Source: Oceanospirillum sanctuarii
Lineage (GTDB): Bacteria; Pseudomonadota; Gammaproteobacteria; Pseudomonadales; Halomonadaceae
DNA length: 64,000 nucleotides
NCBI RefSeq assembly: GCF_002150805.1
Contig: NZ_MTBA01000001.1
Span: 641,854-705,853, forward strand
Direction of reading: 5' to 3'
How positions within the stretch are numbered: the first letter of the stretch is position 1; the number at the start of each line of letters is the position of its first letter. Positions 1 to 8,102 of this stretch are shown here, one piece after another. The translations under genes and the position numbers were made by a program. Below the pieces are notes generated by a model. That model did not search any database and was not told the origin of the DNA. It saw nothing but the letters and a program-made list of their open reading frames with translations.

Positions 1-70
1 CTTCCGGGGTGAGTCTGTGACGATCGGCTTTAACAGCCATGAATCCGGTGAACAGGGGATGTTGTTATGA
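1..70 (+). CDS. recB: C-terminal end of RecB (exodeoxyribonuclease V beta subunit), partial
   Basis: The frame starting at base 2 is open for 22 codons and stops with TGA at 68-70, overlapping the recD ATG at 67 (ATGA). Its last residues end in G-M-L-L. The identity is inferred from position only: in gammaproteobacteria recB lies directly upstream of recD and the two are translationally coupled. The visible fragment is too short to recognise a RecB motif. The gene is cut by the window edge. Confidence 0.6.
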   Translation, partial: FRGESVTIGFNSHESGEQGMLL

Positions 71-2259
71 GTGATGGAATAATGATCCAGAATTTGTCAC
101 AGGAACCGTCTCAGGTGCTATCTCAACAGCTAGCCGGGAATCTGCCCCTGATTCAGCAGCTGGAGATCTGGCAGGAAGCCGGTGCTATCCGGGCGCTGGA
201 TCTGGCCTTTGCGCGCTTTATTCGTCAGCAGGTTCCGGAAGCTGATTGCCCGGATGCTGTGCTTCTGGCAGTAGCACTGGTGAGCGAACGTACCGCCCAC
301 GGTCACGTGTGTCTGGATCTGCTTCAGGCACAGCAAGAGCCAGCGGGTTTACTGTCACCGGTTTCTGAGGAACGCCTGCGGGAGCTGGTCGGCCGTCAGC
401 TGCGCAGTCAGCTTAATGCTGTGTCTCTGACACAATGGCTGGAACAGCTGACGGCTTGTTCCGCGATTGAAGATTTACGCGACCAGCTGGATACAGATGT
501 CGTTTTGGCTCGAGGCAATCAGCCACTGGTGCTGACAGGAAGCACTGAGCGGCCTCTGCTTTATCTGCGCCGCTACTGGCAGTACGAGCAGGAGGTTCGC
601 CGGGGCATTGAGCAGCGTCTGGTTCCTCTGGAAGTATCTGACAAGATTCAGCCTCTGATGCAGATCGTTTTCGGGCCTGAACCGGATCAGCTGGTGCCTA
701 ACTGGCAGAAGGTTGCCTGTGGTCTGTCGGCCCGCAGCGGCTTCAGCATTATTACCGGGGGGCCGGGAACGGGGAAAACCACCACGGTAGTGCGCCTCTT
801 GGCGCTGTTGCAGGGACTGGAGCTGGCAGAGGGCGAGCCACCTTTGGTGATTCGCCTTGCTGCTCCCACTGGTAAAGCGGCAGCCCGACTGAACGAATCT
901 ATCGCCGGCAGTGTGCAGCGGCTGAATCTGAACCTTGAGGCTTTATCGGCAGATGCGCGGGGGCTGTTCCCGCAGGATTTGCCTGCAGATCAGTGGCAGG
1001 CATCAATTCCGACCGAGGTCAGCACCCTGCACCGTTTACTCGGCAGTCAGGCTAATACCCGTCACTTCCGTCATAACCGGGCCAATCCGTTACCAGCCGA
1101 TATTGTTGTGGTGGATGAAGCCTCCATGGTGGATGTGGAGATGATGGCCAGGCTGATGGATGCTCTTCGACCGGGTGCCCGCCTGATCCTTTTGGGGGAT
1201 AAAGACCAGCTGGCATCGGTGGAAGCGGGCTCTGTATTGGGGGATCTCTGTCAGCAGGCAGAGGCGGGGCATTACAGTAAGAAGAGTTGTGCTTATGTGG
1301 CATCCTCCACGGGGCAGTTGATCGGCGAAGAGTATCAGGCCACTCAAGAAACTCTGGCCCTGCCAAAGCTTGCCCGTATGCTGAGTCAGGCTACTACCAT
1401 GCTGCGCCACTGCTACCGTTCTGAAGGTCAGGGCTTGCTGGACTTTGCCGCCTGGGTGAATCAGCAGGGTGTTTTGGACTTTGGCCTAGCAGGTTTACAG
1501 GGTTACTTCCGCCAGTTTACCGATGAGCTGAATGCCCTTGAACTGCCATTAATTCAGGAACAGCACAGAGACTGGAGCGCATTTGACCAGCTGATACTGA
1601 CCGGTTATCAGCCTTATCTGCAAAAATTGAATGAGTTAGAGCGTGTTCTTGCTGATTCAGAGCAGTCTGTATCTACTGAACAGGCTTTGGAAAGCTGGGT
1701 GCTGAAGCTGTTTGAGCAGCATAAGAAATTCCAGCTGCTGTGTGCGGTTCGGCAGGGGGACTTTGGCGTCGAAGGCCTTAATCTGCGTATCCGACAGTTA
1801 CTCGCTAACCGTCGTCTGATCGATGCCGGTGAGCAGCAGTGGTACTCCGGCAGACCTGTGCTGGTGACGCAGAATGATTACAGCCTCAAGCTGATGAACG
1901 GTGATATCGGTATCTGCCTGCAGTTACCACAGGGGAATGAAGAAACGGCCGGCTCCGGTATCAGCCCTTTCCGGGTTGCTTTCCCGGATGGCAAAGGCGG
2001 TATCCGCTGGGTGCTGCCAAGTCGCTTGCAGGGTGTTGAGACGGTATTTGCCATGACGGTGCATAAGTCTCAGGGTTCTGAGTTTGAACATACCGCTTTG
2101 ATCCTGCCGGATAAGGTCAATGCAGTTCTGACCAAGGAACTTCTGTATACCGGCATCACCCGATCGAAAAAGATGTTTACCCTGATCACGCCGGAGCAGA
2201 AGGTGCTGGAGATGGCCCTGAAGCAGAAGATCAGTCGTGCCAGCGGGCTACTCTCTTGA
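67..2259 (+). CDS. recD: RecD, exodeoxyribonuclease V alpha subunit
   Basis: This is a superfamily 1 helicase that moves 5' to 3' within the RecBCD complex, which unwinds and degrades double-strand DNA ends and loads RecA at Chi. The 730-residue product has a Walker A motif GGPGTGKTT at about residues 231-239, a Walker B-like VVVDEAS near 347-353, and the late helicase motif MTVHKSQGSEF near 663-673, which is typical of RecD/TraA helicases. The length is slightly above that of E. coli RecD (about 608). The extra residues appear as acidic/glutamine-rich segments in the N-terminal region and around residues 400-540. The ATG overlaps the preceding stop, indicating coupling with recB. The product is cytoplasmic. 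Confidence 0.95.
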   Translation: MSDGIMIQNLSQEPSQVLSQQLAGNLPLIQQLEIWQEAGAIRALDLAFARFIRQQVPEADCPDAVLLAVALVSERTAHGHVCLDLLQAQQEPAGLLSPVSEERLRELVGRQLRSQLNAVSLTQWLEQLTACSAIEDLRDQLDTDVVLARGNQPLVLTGSTERPLLYLRRYWQYEQEVRRGIEQRLVPLEVSDKIQPLMQIVFGPEPDQLVPNWQKVACGLSARSGFSIITGGPGTGKTTTVVRLLALLQGLELAEGEPPLVIRLAAPTGKAAARLNESIAGSVQRLNLNLEALSADARGLFPQDLPADQWQASIPTEVSTLHRLLGSQANTRHFRHNRANPLPADIVVVDEASMVDVEMMARLMDALRPGARLILLGDKDQLASVEAGSVLGDLCQQAEAGHYSKKSCAYVASSTGQLIGEEYQATQETLALPKLARMLSQATTMLRHCYRSEGQGLLDFAAWVNQQGVLDFGLAGLQGYFRQFTDELNALELPLIQEQHRDWSAFDQLILTGYQPYLQKLNELERVLADSEQSVSTEQALESWVLKLFEQHKKFQLLCAVRQGDFGVEGLNLRIRQLLANRRLIDAGEQQWYSGRPVLVTQNDYSLKLMNGDIGICLQLPQGNEETAGSGISPFRVAFPDGKGGIRWVLPSRLQGVETVFAMTVHKSQGSEFEHTALILPDKVNAVLTKELLYTGITRSKKMFTLITPEQKVLEMALKQKISRASGLLS

Positions 2260-2703
2260 TCTTTAAACAACTAACAAGGAACGGACAAAACTTGCCTATA
2301 AACAGTAAGGTGAATGATGGGGAAAAGAAGATAGTAGTCCTGAGACCAGAATCATGACTGGTGCTTGATGTGCTAGGGCTATGCATTACATAAATAACGA
2401 CATCAACACTCCAACAGATTCCGATCATAGGACCAGTGATTTTCAGCAGCATATAGCTGAAACAAAATATCACACTTGCCTACATCGACATAACAGTTAA
2501 CAGGCTCACCACAGCTACTGAAAACAATTTCAAAGGATCTAATCCACAAAGTAGCAGCTTTTTTGTTGTACCTTCTTTGCCTGAACTAAATAAACTGCCC
2601 TAGGTTTATTTTTTTCTATCTTGCTTTTTATGGGTATTCTGGTAGCGAGAAGCCAGAAAAACCTATCAACTTTTCTAGTTTGACAAAGTGATGGTTAATT
2701 TCA
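2260..2703. other. Intergenic region after recD, AT-rich, no supported gene
   Basis: This 444-base stretch has no convincing coding frame. Short open frames on the minus strand lack recognisable protein features and ribosome-binding sites. Composition becomes visibly AT-richer toward the lipoprotein gene. It contains one terminator-like hairpin (listed separately at 2588-2615). Confidence 0.6.
2588..2615 (+). terminator. Rho-independent terminator-like hairpin
   Basis: An 8-bp perfect stem (AAATAAAC with GTTTATTT) and an 8-nt loop are followed by a run of T. It lies about 330 bases after recD and just before the lipoprotein gene. The AT-rich stem makes it only a moderate candidate. Confidence 0.45.
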
Positions 2704-3264
2704 ATGTTAAAAAATCTATGGATGATATTTCTGATACTACCTCTGACAGCGTGCCTTGGCGAGAATGAGGAGGGCAACACTGACTCGGATAGTTCCTCTG
2801 TAGAGAGTGATTGCAAGCAAGGTAGGTATGAACTTACATGGCCGGATGGCGGAGCATCGTTGAAGGGTAGTGGATTTACAGTAAGTGGAGGCGAACAACA
2901 TCAAATAGAAGTATGCAAAGAAGACACAGTTAACTTTCTTCCTGAACTACTTGGAATGTACAGTGTTTATATAAACAAAGATGAAAAACTAGATTGCTCA
3001 ATGCATCATTATAATTATTCTGAAGTGAAATATATACTTCACTGCACATCATCTGATCAGGATTATTATTTTACAGTGTCTTCAAGCAACCCTGCTGCAC
3101 TTGGCTTCCGGTATGAATGGGATAGTGATCGCGAATATTACATGGCCTACTGGCAGCCCAAAGGCGAAAAAGACAAGACTTCGACAACGCTGAATTTTAT
3201 AATCCTAGACCAAAGCAATGGTTTTTCTCTGGATATAACAGTTGGCTATGAATACCCACAGTAA
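2704..3264 (+). CDS. Hypothetical lipoprotein
   Basis: The 186-residue product begins with a short positively charged segment and a hydrophobic stretch ending in a lipobox (L-T-A-C, Cys at about residue 17). This predicts processing by signal peptidase II and lipid attachment. An acidic/Ser-rich linker (D, S, E run around residues 20-35) follows, then a compact domain with four Cys residues and many Tyr. I do not recognise the family. Base composition is noticeably more AT-rich than recD, and the upstream Shine-Dalgarno is weak. This may indicate acquired DNA or a poorly expressed gene. It is followed by a region without genes, then another small lipoprotein on the opposite strand. Confidence 0.7.
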   Translation: MLKNLWMIFLILPLTACLGENEEGNTDSDSSSVESDCKQGRYELTWPDGGASLKGSGFTVSGGEQHQIEVCKEDTVNFLPELLGMYSVYINKDEKLDCSMHHYNYSEVKYILHCTSSDQDYYFTVSSSNPAALGFRYEWDSDREYYMAYWQPKGEKDKTSTTLNFIILDQSNGFSLDITVGYEYPQ

Positions 3265-3602
3265 ATTATATCTCATAATTAGACAGTAGGTATGGTTGTC
3301 AAAGTCCAGTAATGCCTACCAAATTTTAAAGCCCGTAACTCTAAGTGATCAGAATTACTGGCTGTTTCACTTTCAAGCTCGCTCAGTTTGGTGAGTTGGT
3401 TGCCGATGGGGATCAGGAGAGCCAATGCGTGCTTACAGCCACCTTTGATCTTGATAGGGACGGCTGGGGAGTGTTCAGAGACCGTTGCCCGCAGCATTGC
3501 AAACCGCTACTGAAACTTGGGGCGTAATCCCTAAGGGCGAATGTTCGAAGGTCTTATGATAAAGCCAGCCACGCCTGAGAGGGTCTGACTGGCTTTTTAT
3601 AT
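3265..3602. other. Intergenic region between two convergent lipoprotein genes
   Basis: This 338-base stretch has open frames of 60-72 codons on both strands around 3279-3527, but none has a good ribosome-binding site or recognisable motif. A degenerate gene remnant is possible but not supported. The right end holds a terminator hairpin (3561-3598). Confidence 0.5.
3561..3598 (+). terminator. Terminator hairpin between convergent genes
   Basis: An 8-bp stem AAAGCCAG/CTGGCTTT separated by about 20 nt is followed on the plus strand by a T run. On the minus strand it lies directly after the stop of the CAP-domain lipoprotein at 3603, so it may serve in both directions. Confidence 0.6.
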
Positions 3603-4145
3603 TCACTGCGGCCGCGCCAACAGCAGTGTCCAATACGTTTTATAGTCAGCACTTTCAGAAGAGACACAGGCTGAGCCTATTTCTGTATAGCTCGATCCCA
3701 TAATGTTTTTACAATGCCCGTCACTGCCTAACCATGCGTTGACTACAGCTTGTGTAGTGCTTTGACCGGCAGCGATATTTTCAGCGGCACTGGAGTAACT
3801 ATATCCGGCGGCCTTTATGCGATCGCTAAAGGCTAATCCGTCAGAACCTGTATGGCTGAAGAAGTTTTCTTTAGCCATATCCTGAGAATGGGCATTCGCG
3901 GCTTTGAATAGCTTATCGTTCCAGCTGACATTTCCAGCTGCAGGAAAGTTTCCATACACCCCGCAGGTTCTCGCTTGACTCCGAGCGTCATTGATCAGCT
4001 GTATCATCTCTTGTTTGGAGGTTTCCAAGTCAAAACAGCTATTACTGATTGACTGGTTGTCACCATCATCTTCTTCTCCTTTACATGCAGCCAAAATTAC
4101 ACTTAATGAAAGGAGTAAAACTGCTTTTGGAAAGCTGGGTGTCAT
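3603..4145 (-). CDS. CAP/SCP-domain (YkwD-like) lipoprotein
   Basis: The product has 180 residues. A hydrophobic N-terminus ends in a lipobox (L-A-A-C, Cys about residue 21) and is followed by a short acidic stretch, predicting a membrane-anchored periplasmic lipoprotein. The rest is a CAP domain (cysteine-rich secretory/antigen 5/PR-1 superfamily). It has I-N-D-A-R-x-x-A-R near residue 50, W-N-D-K-L-x-x-A-A-x-x-H-S-Q-D-M near 74-90, F-F-S-H-T-G-x-D-G near 95-103, A-E-N-I-A near 121 and G-H-C-K-N-I-M near 142. These include the two cavity His and the Glu typical of the fold. Bacterial YkwD-type CAP proteins have varied, mostly undefined roles in the cell envelope. The transcript is monocistronic and faces the preceding lipoprotein gene. 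Confidence 0.88.
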   Translation of the reverse strand: MTPSFPKAVLLLSLSVILAACKGEEDDGDNQSISNSCFDLETSKQEMIQLINDARSQARTCGVYGNFPAAGNVSWNDKLFKAANAHSQDMAKENFFSHTGSDGLAFSDRIKAAGYSYSSAAENIAAGQSTTQAVVNAWLGSDGHCKNIMGSSYTEIGSACVSSESADYKTYWTLLLARPQ

Positions 4146-4259
4146 ATAGATTGATGTCCCTGAGCATGATTCGAAATACCGATAAATGCCTGAAACTTAC
4201 CGAGGAAGGGTAACTGAATCAAACAGGGTTGGGTTACGGATTGTGTGATGAGGTAAGCC

Positions 4260-5144
4260 TTACCCCTCTAACTTAAAGGTCAAAAGGTCTTTGAAGTTAG
4301 TCAGCGCAGGATTCATTCTGTCACGTCTCCACACTGCGTTAAGCCGAATTTTCCCGTTAAAACCCTTAATTGGGATATAAGCAACACCAGCTCGCCTTAA
4401 ATTGATATCCCCCCCGGGCATAATGCTATGACCAATCCCAAGGCTGACTAACGCCATTACACTGGCAACATCATCAGCATACTGAACAATATTCAATGGA
4501 GCGTATGACTCTGCTTTCTTGAAAAAGTCTTCATATACGTCCACCCAGCTTTCCGGTTTACCCAATACCAGATTTAGTTCACTGATCTCTTCGATTGATA
4601 TTGAGGCCCGGTCTGCAAACTCGCTATCCCGAGCGGTGATAAACAGCAAGGGCTCTGCGTGCACAAGCTGATATTCAAGGTCAGAGTGACGGGGAGTACC
4701 TGAGAAAAAGCCGATATCGGTAGTCCCGGCCAACAAAGCATCCTCCTGATCGATGATTCGCTGCAGCAACAGTGTCAGATCAACCTCAGGGAATAAGTCC
4801 TTGTACTCTCCTATTACAGAGGGGAGAAAGGTCTCTATGGGCAGGCCGCCGTAGCTGACAGTTAACTTCCCCGAACTCCCTGACTTCAGCTGCTTATAGA
4901 AAAGCTCGGTATTACCATGGAGCTCCAGTAATTCTTGTGCTTTTTGATAGAAAACAGCACCTGCAGGCGTCAGCGTTACAGTTCGGGTTGTTCGCTGCAA
5001 AAGTTTTGTTCCGACCTGACCCTCAACACGGTTAATAATTCTGCTCAGAGTAGGTGACGAAATATTCAGCCTGTCCGCAGCCTCCTGAAAATGGAGTGTT
5101 TTCGCCAGCACACAAAAGCATTCAAACTCTCGAAAGTCGATCAT
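4260..5144 (-). CDS. LysR-family transcriptional regulator, divergent from penicillin acylase
   Basis: The open frame extends to 5294, but the ATG at 5144 gives M-I-D-F-R-E-F and a 294-residue protein of normal LysR length, with an AGGTGA Shine-Dalgarno 4-5 bases upstream. The first 60 residues form the winged helix-turn-helix (A-A-x-x-L-N-I-S-S-P-T-L-S-R-I-I-N-R-V-E). The remainder is the periplasmic-binding-like effector domain (from about residue 90). The longer reading would overlap the acylase start and add hydrophobic residues not expected in a LysR protein. The gene shares a 131-bp promoter region with the acylase, so it is the likely acylase regulator. The inducer is unknown; an aromatic acid is an inference from the neighbours. 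Confidence 0.92.
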   Translation of the reverse strand: MIDFREFECFCVLAKTLHFQEAADRLNISSPTLSRIINRVEGQVGTKLLQRTTRTVTLTPAGAVFYQKAQELLELHGNTELFYKQLKSGSSGKLTVSYGGLPIETFLPSVIGEYKDLFPEVDLTLLLQRIIDQEDALLAGTTDIGFFSGTPRHSDLEYQLVHAEPLLFITARDSEFADRASISIEEISELNLVLGKPESWVDVYEDFFKKAESYAPLNIVQYADDVASVMALVSLGIGHSIMPGGDINLRRAGVAYIPIKGFNGKIRLNAVWRRDRMNPALTNFKDLLTFKLEG

Positions 5145-5187
5145 TATTTCACCTAGAAAATCAATAGCTAAAAACTTCGTCATTAAA

Positions 5188-5212
5188 TAACATAATTCAG
5201 ATTGATAAGTTA
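5188..5212. promoter_or_regulatory. Inverted repeat in LysR/acylase intergenic region, candidate LysR operator
   Basis: TAACATA (5188-5194) and TAAGTTA (5206-5212) form an imperfect inverted repeat (6 of 7 positions) in an AT-rich segment between the divergent starts. LysR regulators usually bind such dyads between themselves and their target. The dyad is seen; the binding role is inference. Confidence 0.35.
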
Positions 5213-5275
5213 GCTCTGCAATAACAAAAACAATCAGGGTCAGCCATAAGGTTGACTCATGCAGAGGACAATTTA

Positions 5276-7843
5276 ATGCAATTGAAAAAATCACTGTTGA
5301 TGATGGGCATCAGTCTGGCAGTGGCACTTCCCAGTGCTCACAGCTCAGCAGCAGAGGTGACGATAAAACGTGATAAGTGGGGCGTTCCCCATGTCTATGC
5401 CGACACTCGCTATGACCTCTTCTACGGATACGGCTATGCGGTCGCTCAGGACCGCCTTTATCAGATGGAAATGGCGAAGCGCTCAACCCAAGGCCGGGTT
5501 GCAGAAGTGCTGGGACGGGACTTCCTTGAGTTTGATAAGAAAATCCGTCAGAACTTTGACCCGGTTTCAATTCAACGCCAGATAGCCGCTCTGGAGAAAA
5601 ATGATCGGGATATTCTCAGTGGCTATGCCGCCGGGATGAATGCCTGGATCAGTAAAACCCTACAGTCCAAAAAATCGCTACTGCCTAAGCAGTTCCACGA
5701 TAATGATTTCGAGCCTGAATTATGGACCGACTACGATGTTGCCATGATTTTCGTTGGTTCGATGGGTAACCGCTTTGGCGACTACAACACTGAGCTAGCC
5801 AATCAGCAACTGGTTGATGCCTTGATCGCGAAACATGGCGAAATCAAAGGCAAGCAGATCTTCAACCAACTTAATCCCTTGAATGATCCATCCGCACCAA
5901 CAACCATCCCCAAAGGCGACTGGAAAGGGCAGTTTGATCGCCGACAGCAGACGGTAACAGCTGAAGCAAATGAACCAGCCGATACAGAACGGGTGTTCGC
6001 CAACCAAAAGAACCCTCTGCCGGAGCATCTTGATCAGGATCTGTCCCGTGTTGCTATCGATCAGTCCGGTCGCATCCTTGCACTGAACAGCGATAAGGCA
6101 AATCAGTATAACGATCAACAATTTGCTGACTATGGGCTCACCGGCGTTGCAGGCTATCCACAAACATCAAACATGATTGTCGTTGGTAAATCCAAGGCTA
6201 AGGGCGCAAACAGTATTCTGCTGAACGGCCCTCAATTTGGTTGGTACAACCCGGCTTATACCTATTCGGTGGGCCTGCATGGTGCTGATTTTGATCTCGT
6301 CGGAAACACGCCTTTTGCTTATCCAGCGATACTGTTTGGCCATAACAAAAGCATTACCTGGGGCAGCACGTGGGGAGCAGGAGATCTGGTAGATATCTAC
6401 CGCGAGACTCTTAATCCGAACAATGCCAATGAATATCGCTACAAAAGCCAGTACTGGCCGTATGAGCTGCGCACCGAGACGATTAAAGTCAAAGGCGGCG
6501 GCAGCGAGCAAGTCACCGTTAAGAAGAGTATTCATGGATTAGTGGTTTCAGAAGATATCCAAATGGGTGTCGCCTATTCCAAAAAGCGCTCCTGGCAAGG
6601 CAGAGAGCTGGACACCCTATTCGGCTGGATCCATCAGGGACGCGCTGAAAACCACAGTGACTGGTTGAAACAAGCTGAACGCATGGCCTTTAACATCAAC
6701 TGGTACTACGCCGATCAGAAAGGGAATATCGGCTATGTCTTTACCGGTAAGTATCCTGAACGTGTCGCCAGTCATGACAACCGTCTGCCAGCATCGGGAG
6801 ATGGCGATCAGGAATGGTTAGGACTTAAATCCTTTGCAAAGAACCCTCAGGTTTACAACCCAAGCAGTGGCTATATCGCCAACTGGAACAACAAGCCTGC
6901 GGATGATTTTCTGGCTCCGGATATGTTCTGGTACTCATGGAGCAAAGCGGACCGTGTCGACACCATGACACACATTATGGACAGCCAGGATAAGTTCACG
7001 GCTGACGATGTTAAGCAGATGATGGAAGACGTCTCCTATGCTGACGTTAACGCCAAGTATTTTATTCCCTACATCGATAAAGCCACCGCTCACCTACCAG
7101 GCAATGACCCTGTCAGGGCGCAAGCACTTCGTCTGATCAGCTGGGATCAACAAAACGATGACAGGGATAAAGACGGCTATTACGACTCAGCCGCCAGTGC
7201 GGTATTCCAGTCATGGCTGCCTCTGATGCTGAAAGAGGTTCTGAAAGACGACCTGCCTGAGAAGTATTTCCCATGGTACGCCTCCGCAGGCTACCCAAGC
7301 CCGGAATCACCAGTACGTGCCAGTATCAACGTACAGCCGGGGGTTAAAGCACTACTGCAGGCGATGTTAGCTTCTGAAGGTAAAGGGGATCAGGGTGTTC
7401 AGCAGGATTATGATTTCCTGAATGGTAAACCATTGAACCGGCTTGTGCTGGCGAGCTTTAAACAGGCCGTCGAAAAGGTTCAGGCTAATTACGGAAATGA
7501 TCCTGATAACTGGAAATTACCGGTTGTTCCTATGCACTTTTTCACGAACAACTTCCTGGGGGTGCCTCAGGCTGCTGACAAAGAAGCAGTGCAAACTCAT
7601 ATCGCAATGAATCGCGGTACCGAGAACAATCTGGTTGTCTTCTCCGGCAAAAACAAAGTTAAAGCCTATGAGGTTGTAGCTCCCGGCCAGAGCGGGTTTA
7701 TCGCTCCTGACGGAACACCTTCACCTCATTATCAGGATCAGTTATCCCTGTATGAAAACTTTGATTACAAGGAGACCTGGCTGAATAAGAAAGATGTGAA
7801 GGCGCATACCAGATCGACTGAAACCATTAACTCTGATCGCTAG
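5276..7843 (+). CDS. pac: Penicillin G acylase-type Ntn-hydrolase (penicillin amidase)
   Basis: This periplasmic, self-processing acylase hydrolyses amide bonds of aryl-acetylated substrates (phenylacetyl beta-lactams in the E. coli enzyme). The ATG at 5276 has AGAGGA 7 bases upstream and starts a signal peptide, so it is preferred over the TTG at 5252. The product has 855 residues (E. coli PGA 846). The alpha chain keeps G-Y-G-Y-x-V-A-Q-D-R-L-x-Q-M-E-M-A and the N-R-F of the pocket. The catalytic nucleophile is Ser298 (G-Y-P-Q-T-S-N-M), which becomes beta-Ser1. In beta numbering Gln23, Phe24, Phe57, Asp73, Asp76 (calcium) and Asn241 (residue 538, N-W-N-N) are all kept. The oxyanion position beta-Ala69 is Trp (residue 366) and beta-Phe71 is Ala, so specificity may differ. 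Comparison is from memory of the E. coli sequence. Confidence 0.95.
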   Translation: MQLKKSLLMMGISLAVALPSAHSSAAEVTIKRDKWGVPHVYADTRYDLFYGYGYAVAQDRLYQMEMAKRSTQGRVAEVLGRDFLEFDKKIRQNFDPVSIQRQIAALEKNDRDILSGYAAGMNAWISKTLQSKKSLLPKQFHDNDFEPELWTDYDVAMIFVGSMGNRFGDYNTELANQQLVDALIAKHGEIKGKQIFNQLNPLNDPSAPTTIPKGDWKGQFDRRQQTVTAEANEPADTERVFANQKNPLPEHLDQDLSRVAIDQSGRILALNSDKANQYNDQQFADYGLTGVAGYPQTSNMIVVGKSKAKGANSILLNGPQFGWYNPAYTYSVGLHGADFDLVGNTPFAYPAILFGHNKSITWGSTWGAGDLVDIYRETLNPNNANEYRYKSQYWPYELRTETIKVKGGGSEQVTVKKSIHGLVVSEDIQMGVAYSKKRSWQGRELDTLFGWIHQGRAENHSDWLKQAERMAFNINWYYADQKGNIGYVFTGKYPERVASHDNRLPASGDGDQEWLGLKSFAKNPQVYNPSSGYIANWNNKPADDFLAPDMFWYSWSKADRVDTMTHIMDSQDKFTADDVKQMMEDVSYADVNAKYFIPYIDKATAHLPGNDPVRAQALRLISWDQQNDDRDKDGYYDSAASAVFQSWLPLMLKEVLKDDLPEKYFPWYASAGYPSPESPVRASINVQPGVKALLQAMLASEGKGDQGVQQDYDFLNGKPLNRLVLASFKQAVEKVQANYGNDPDNWKLPVVPMHFFTNNFLGVPQAADKEAVQTHIAMNRGTENNLVVFSGKNKVKAYEVVAPGQSGFIAPDGTPSPHYQDQLSLYENFDYKETWLNKKDVKAHTRSTETINSDR

Positions 7844-7853
7844 AGCGACCCCG

Positions 7854-7932
7854 CAGCTACCTGAGGACAGGTAACTGTGCGCCACCAGAAGGTGGGTTAG
7901 CCGTAGCCCTTGTTTGGCTACGGCTTTTTTTT
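7854..7932 (+). terminator. Three consecutive hairpins ending in a strong terminator, 3' of the acylase
   Basis: Just after the acylase stop come three hairpins: TACCTG/CAGGTA extended by CAG/CTG with an AGGA loop (7854-7877), CCACC/GGTGG (7882-7895), and a 10-bp stem AGCCGTAGCC/GGCTACGGCT (7899-7925) followed by eight or nine T. The last is a clear rho-independent terminator. The first two could be stabilising 3'-end structures. Confidence 0.8.
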
Positions 7933-7962
7933 GCCCTTAAGGTCATAACCATAACGAGATGT

Positions 7963-7993
7963 CTTGTCCCCATTTTTAGGGGACAGGCTTTTT
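7963..7993 (+). terminator. Second terminator-like hairpin before the hydroxylase
   Basis: The stem TGTCCCC (7965-7971) with GGGGACA (7979-7985), loop ATTTTTA, is extended by two weaker pairs and followed by GGCTTTTT. It lies about 110 bases before the next start codon. It may be a second terminator or a leader structure of the hydroxylase gene. Confidence 0.5.
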
Positions 7994-8102
7994 GCTGGTT
8001 CCCTCTAAGCTTTCCTCATCGACACTGACTGACTTCTCTGAGAAAGAACAGTCATCAATAACAACGATAAAAAGCTAACAGCCCGATTGAGAGGAACATA
8101 CG

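Noticed and set aside
3345-3527. 60-codon plus-strand frame and 72-codon minus-strand frame between the lipoprotein genes
   Set aside because: No Shine-Dalgarno, no motif and ambiguous strand. A gene remnant is possible but cannot be supported.
5145-5294. Longer LysR start at 5294
   Set aside because: It would overlap the acylase signal-peptide region and add 50 residues unlike a LysR N-terminus; the ATG at 5144 has a proper Shine-Dalgarno.
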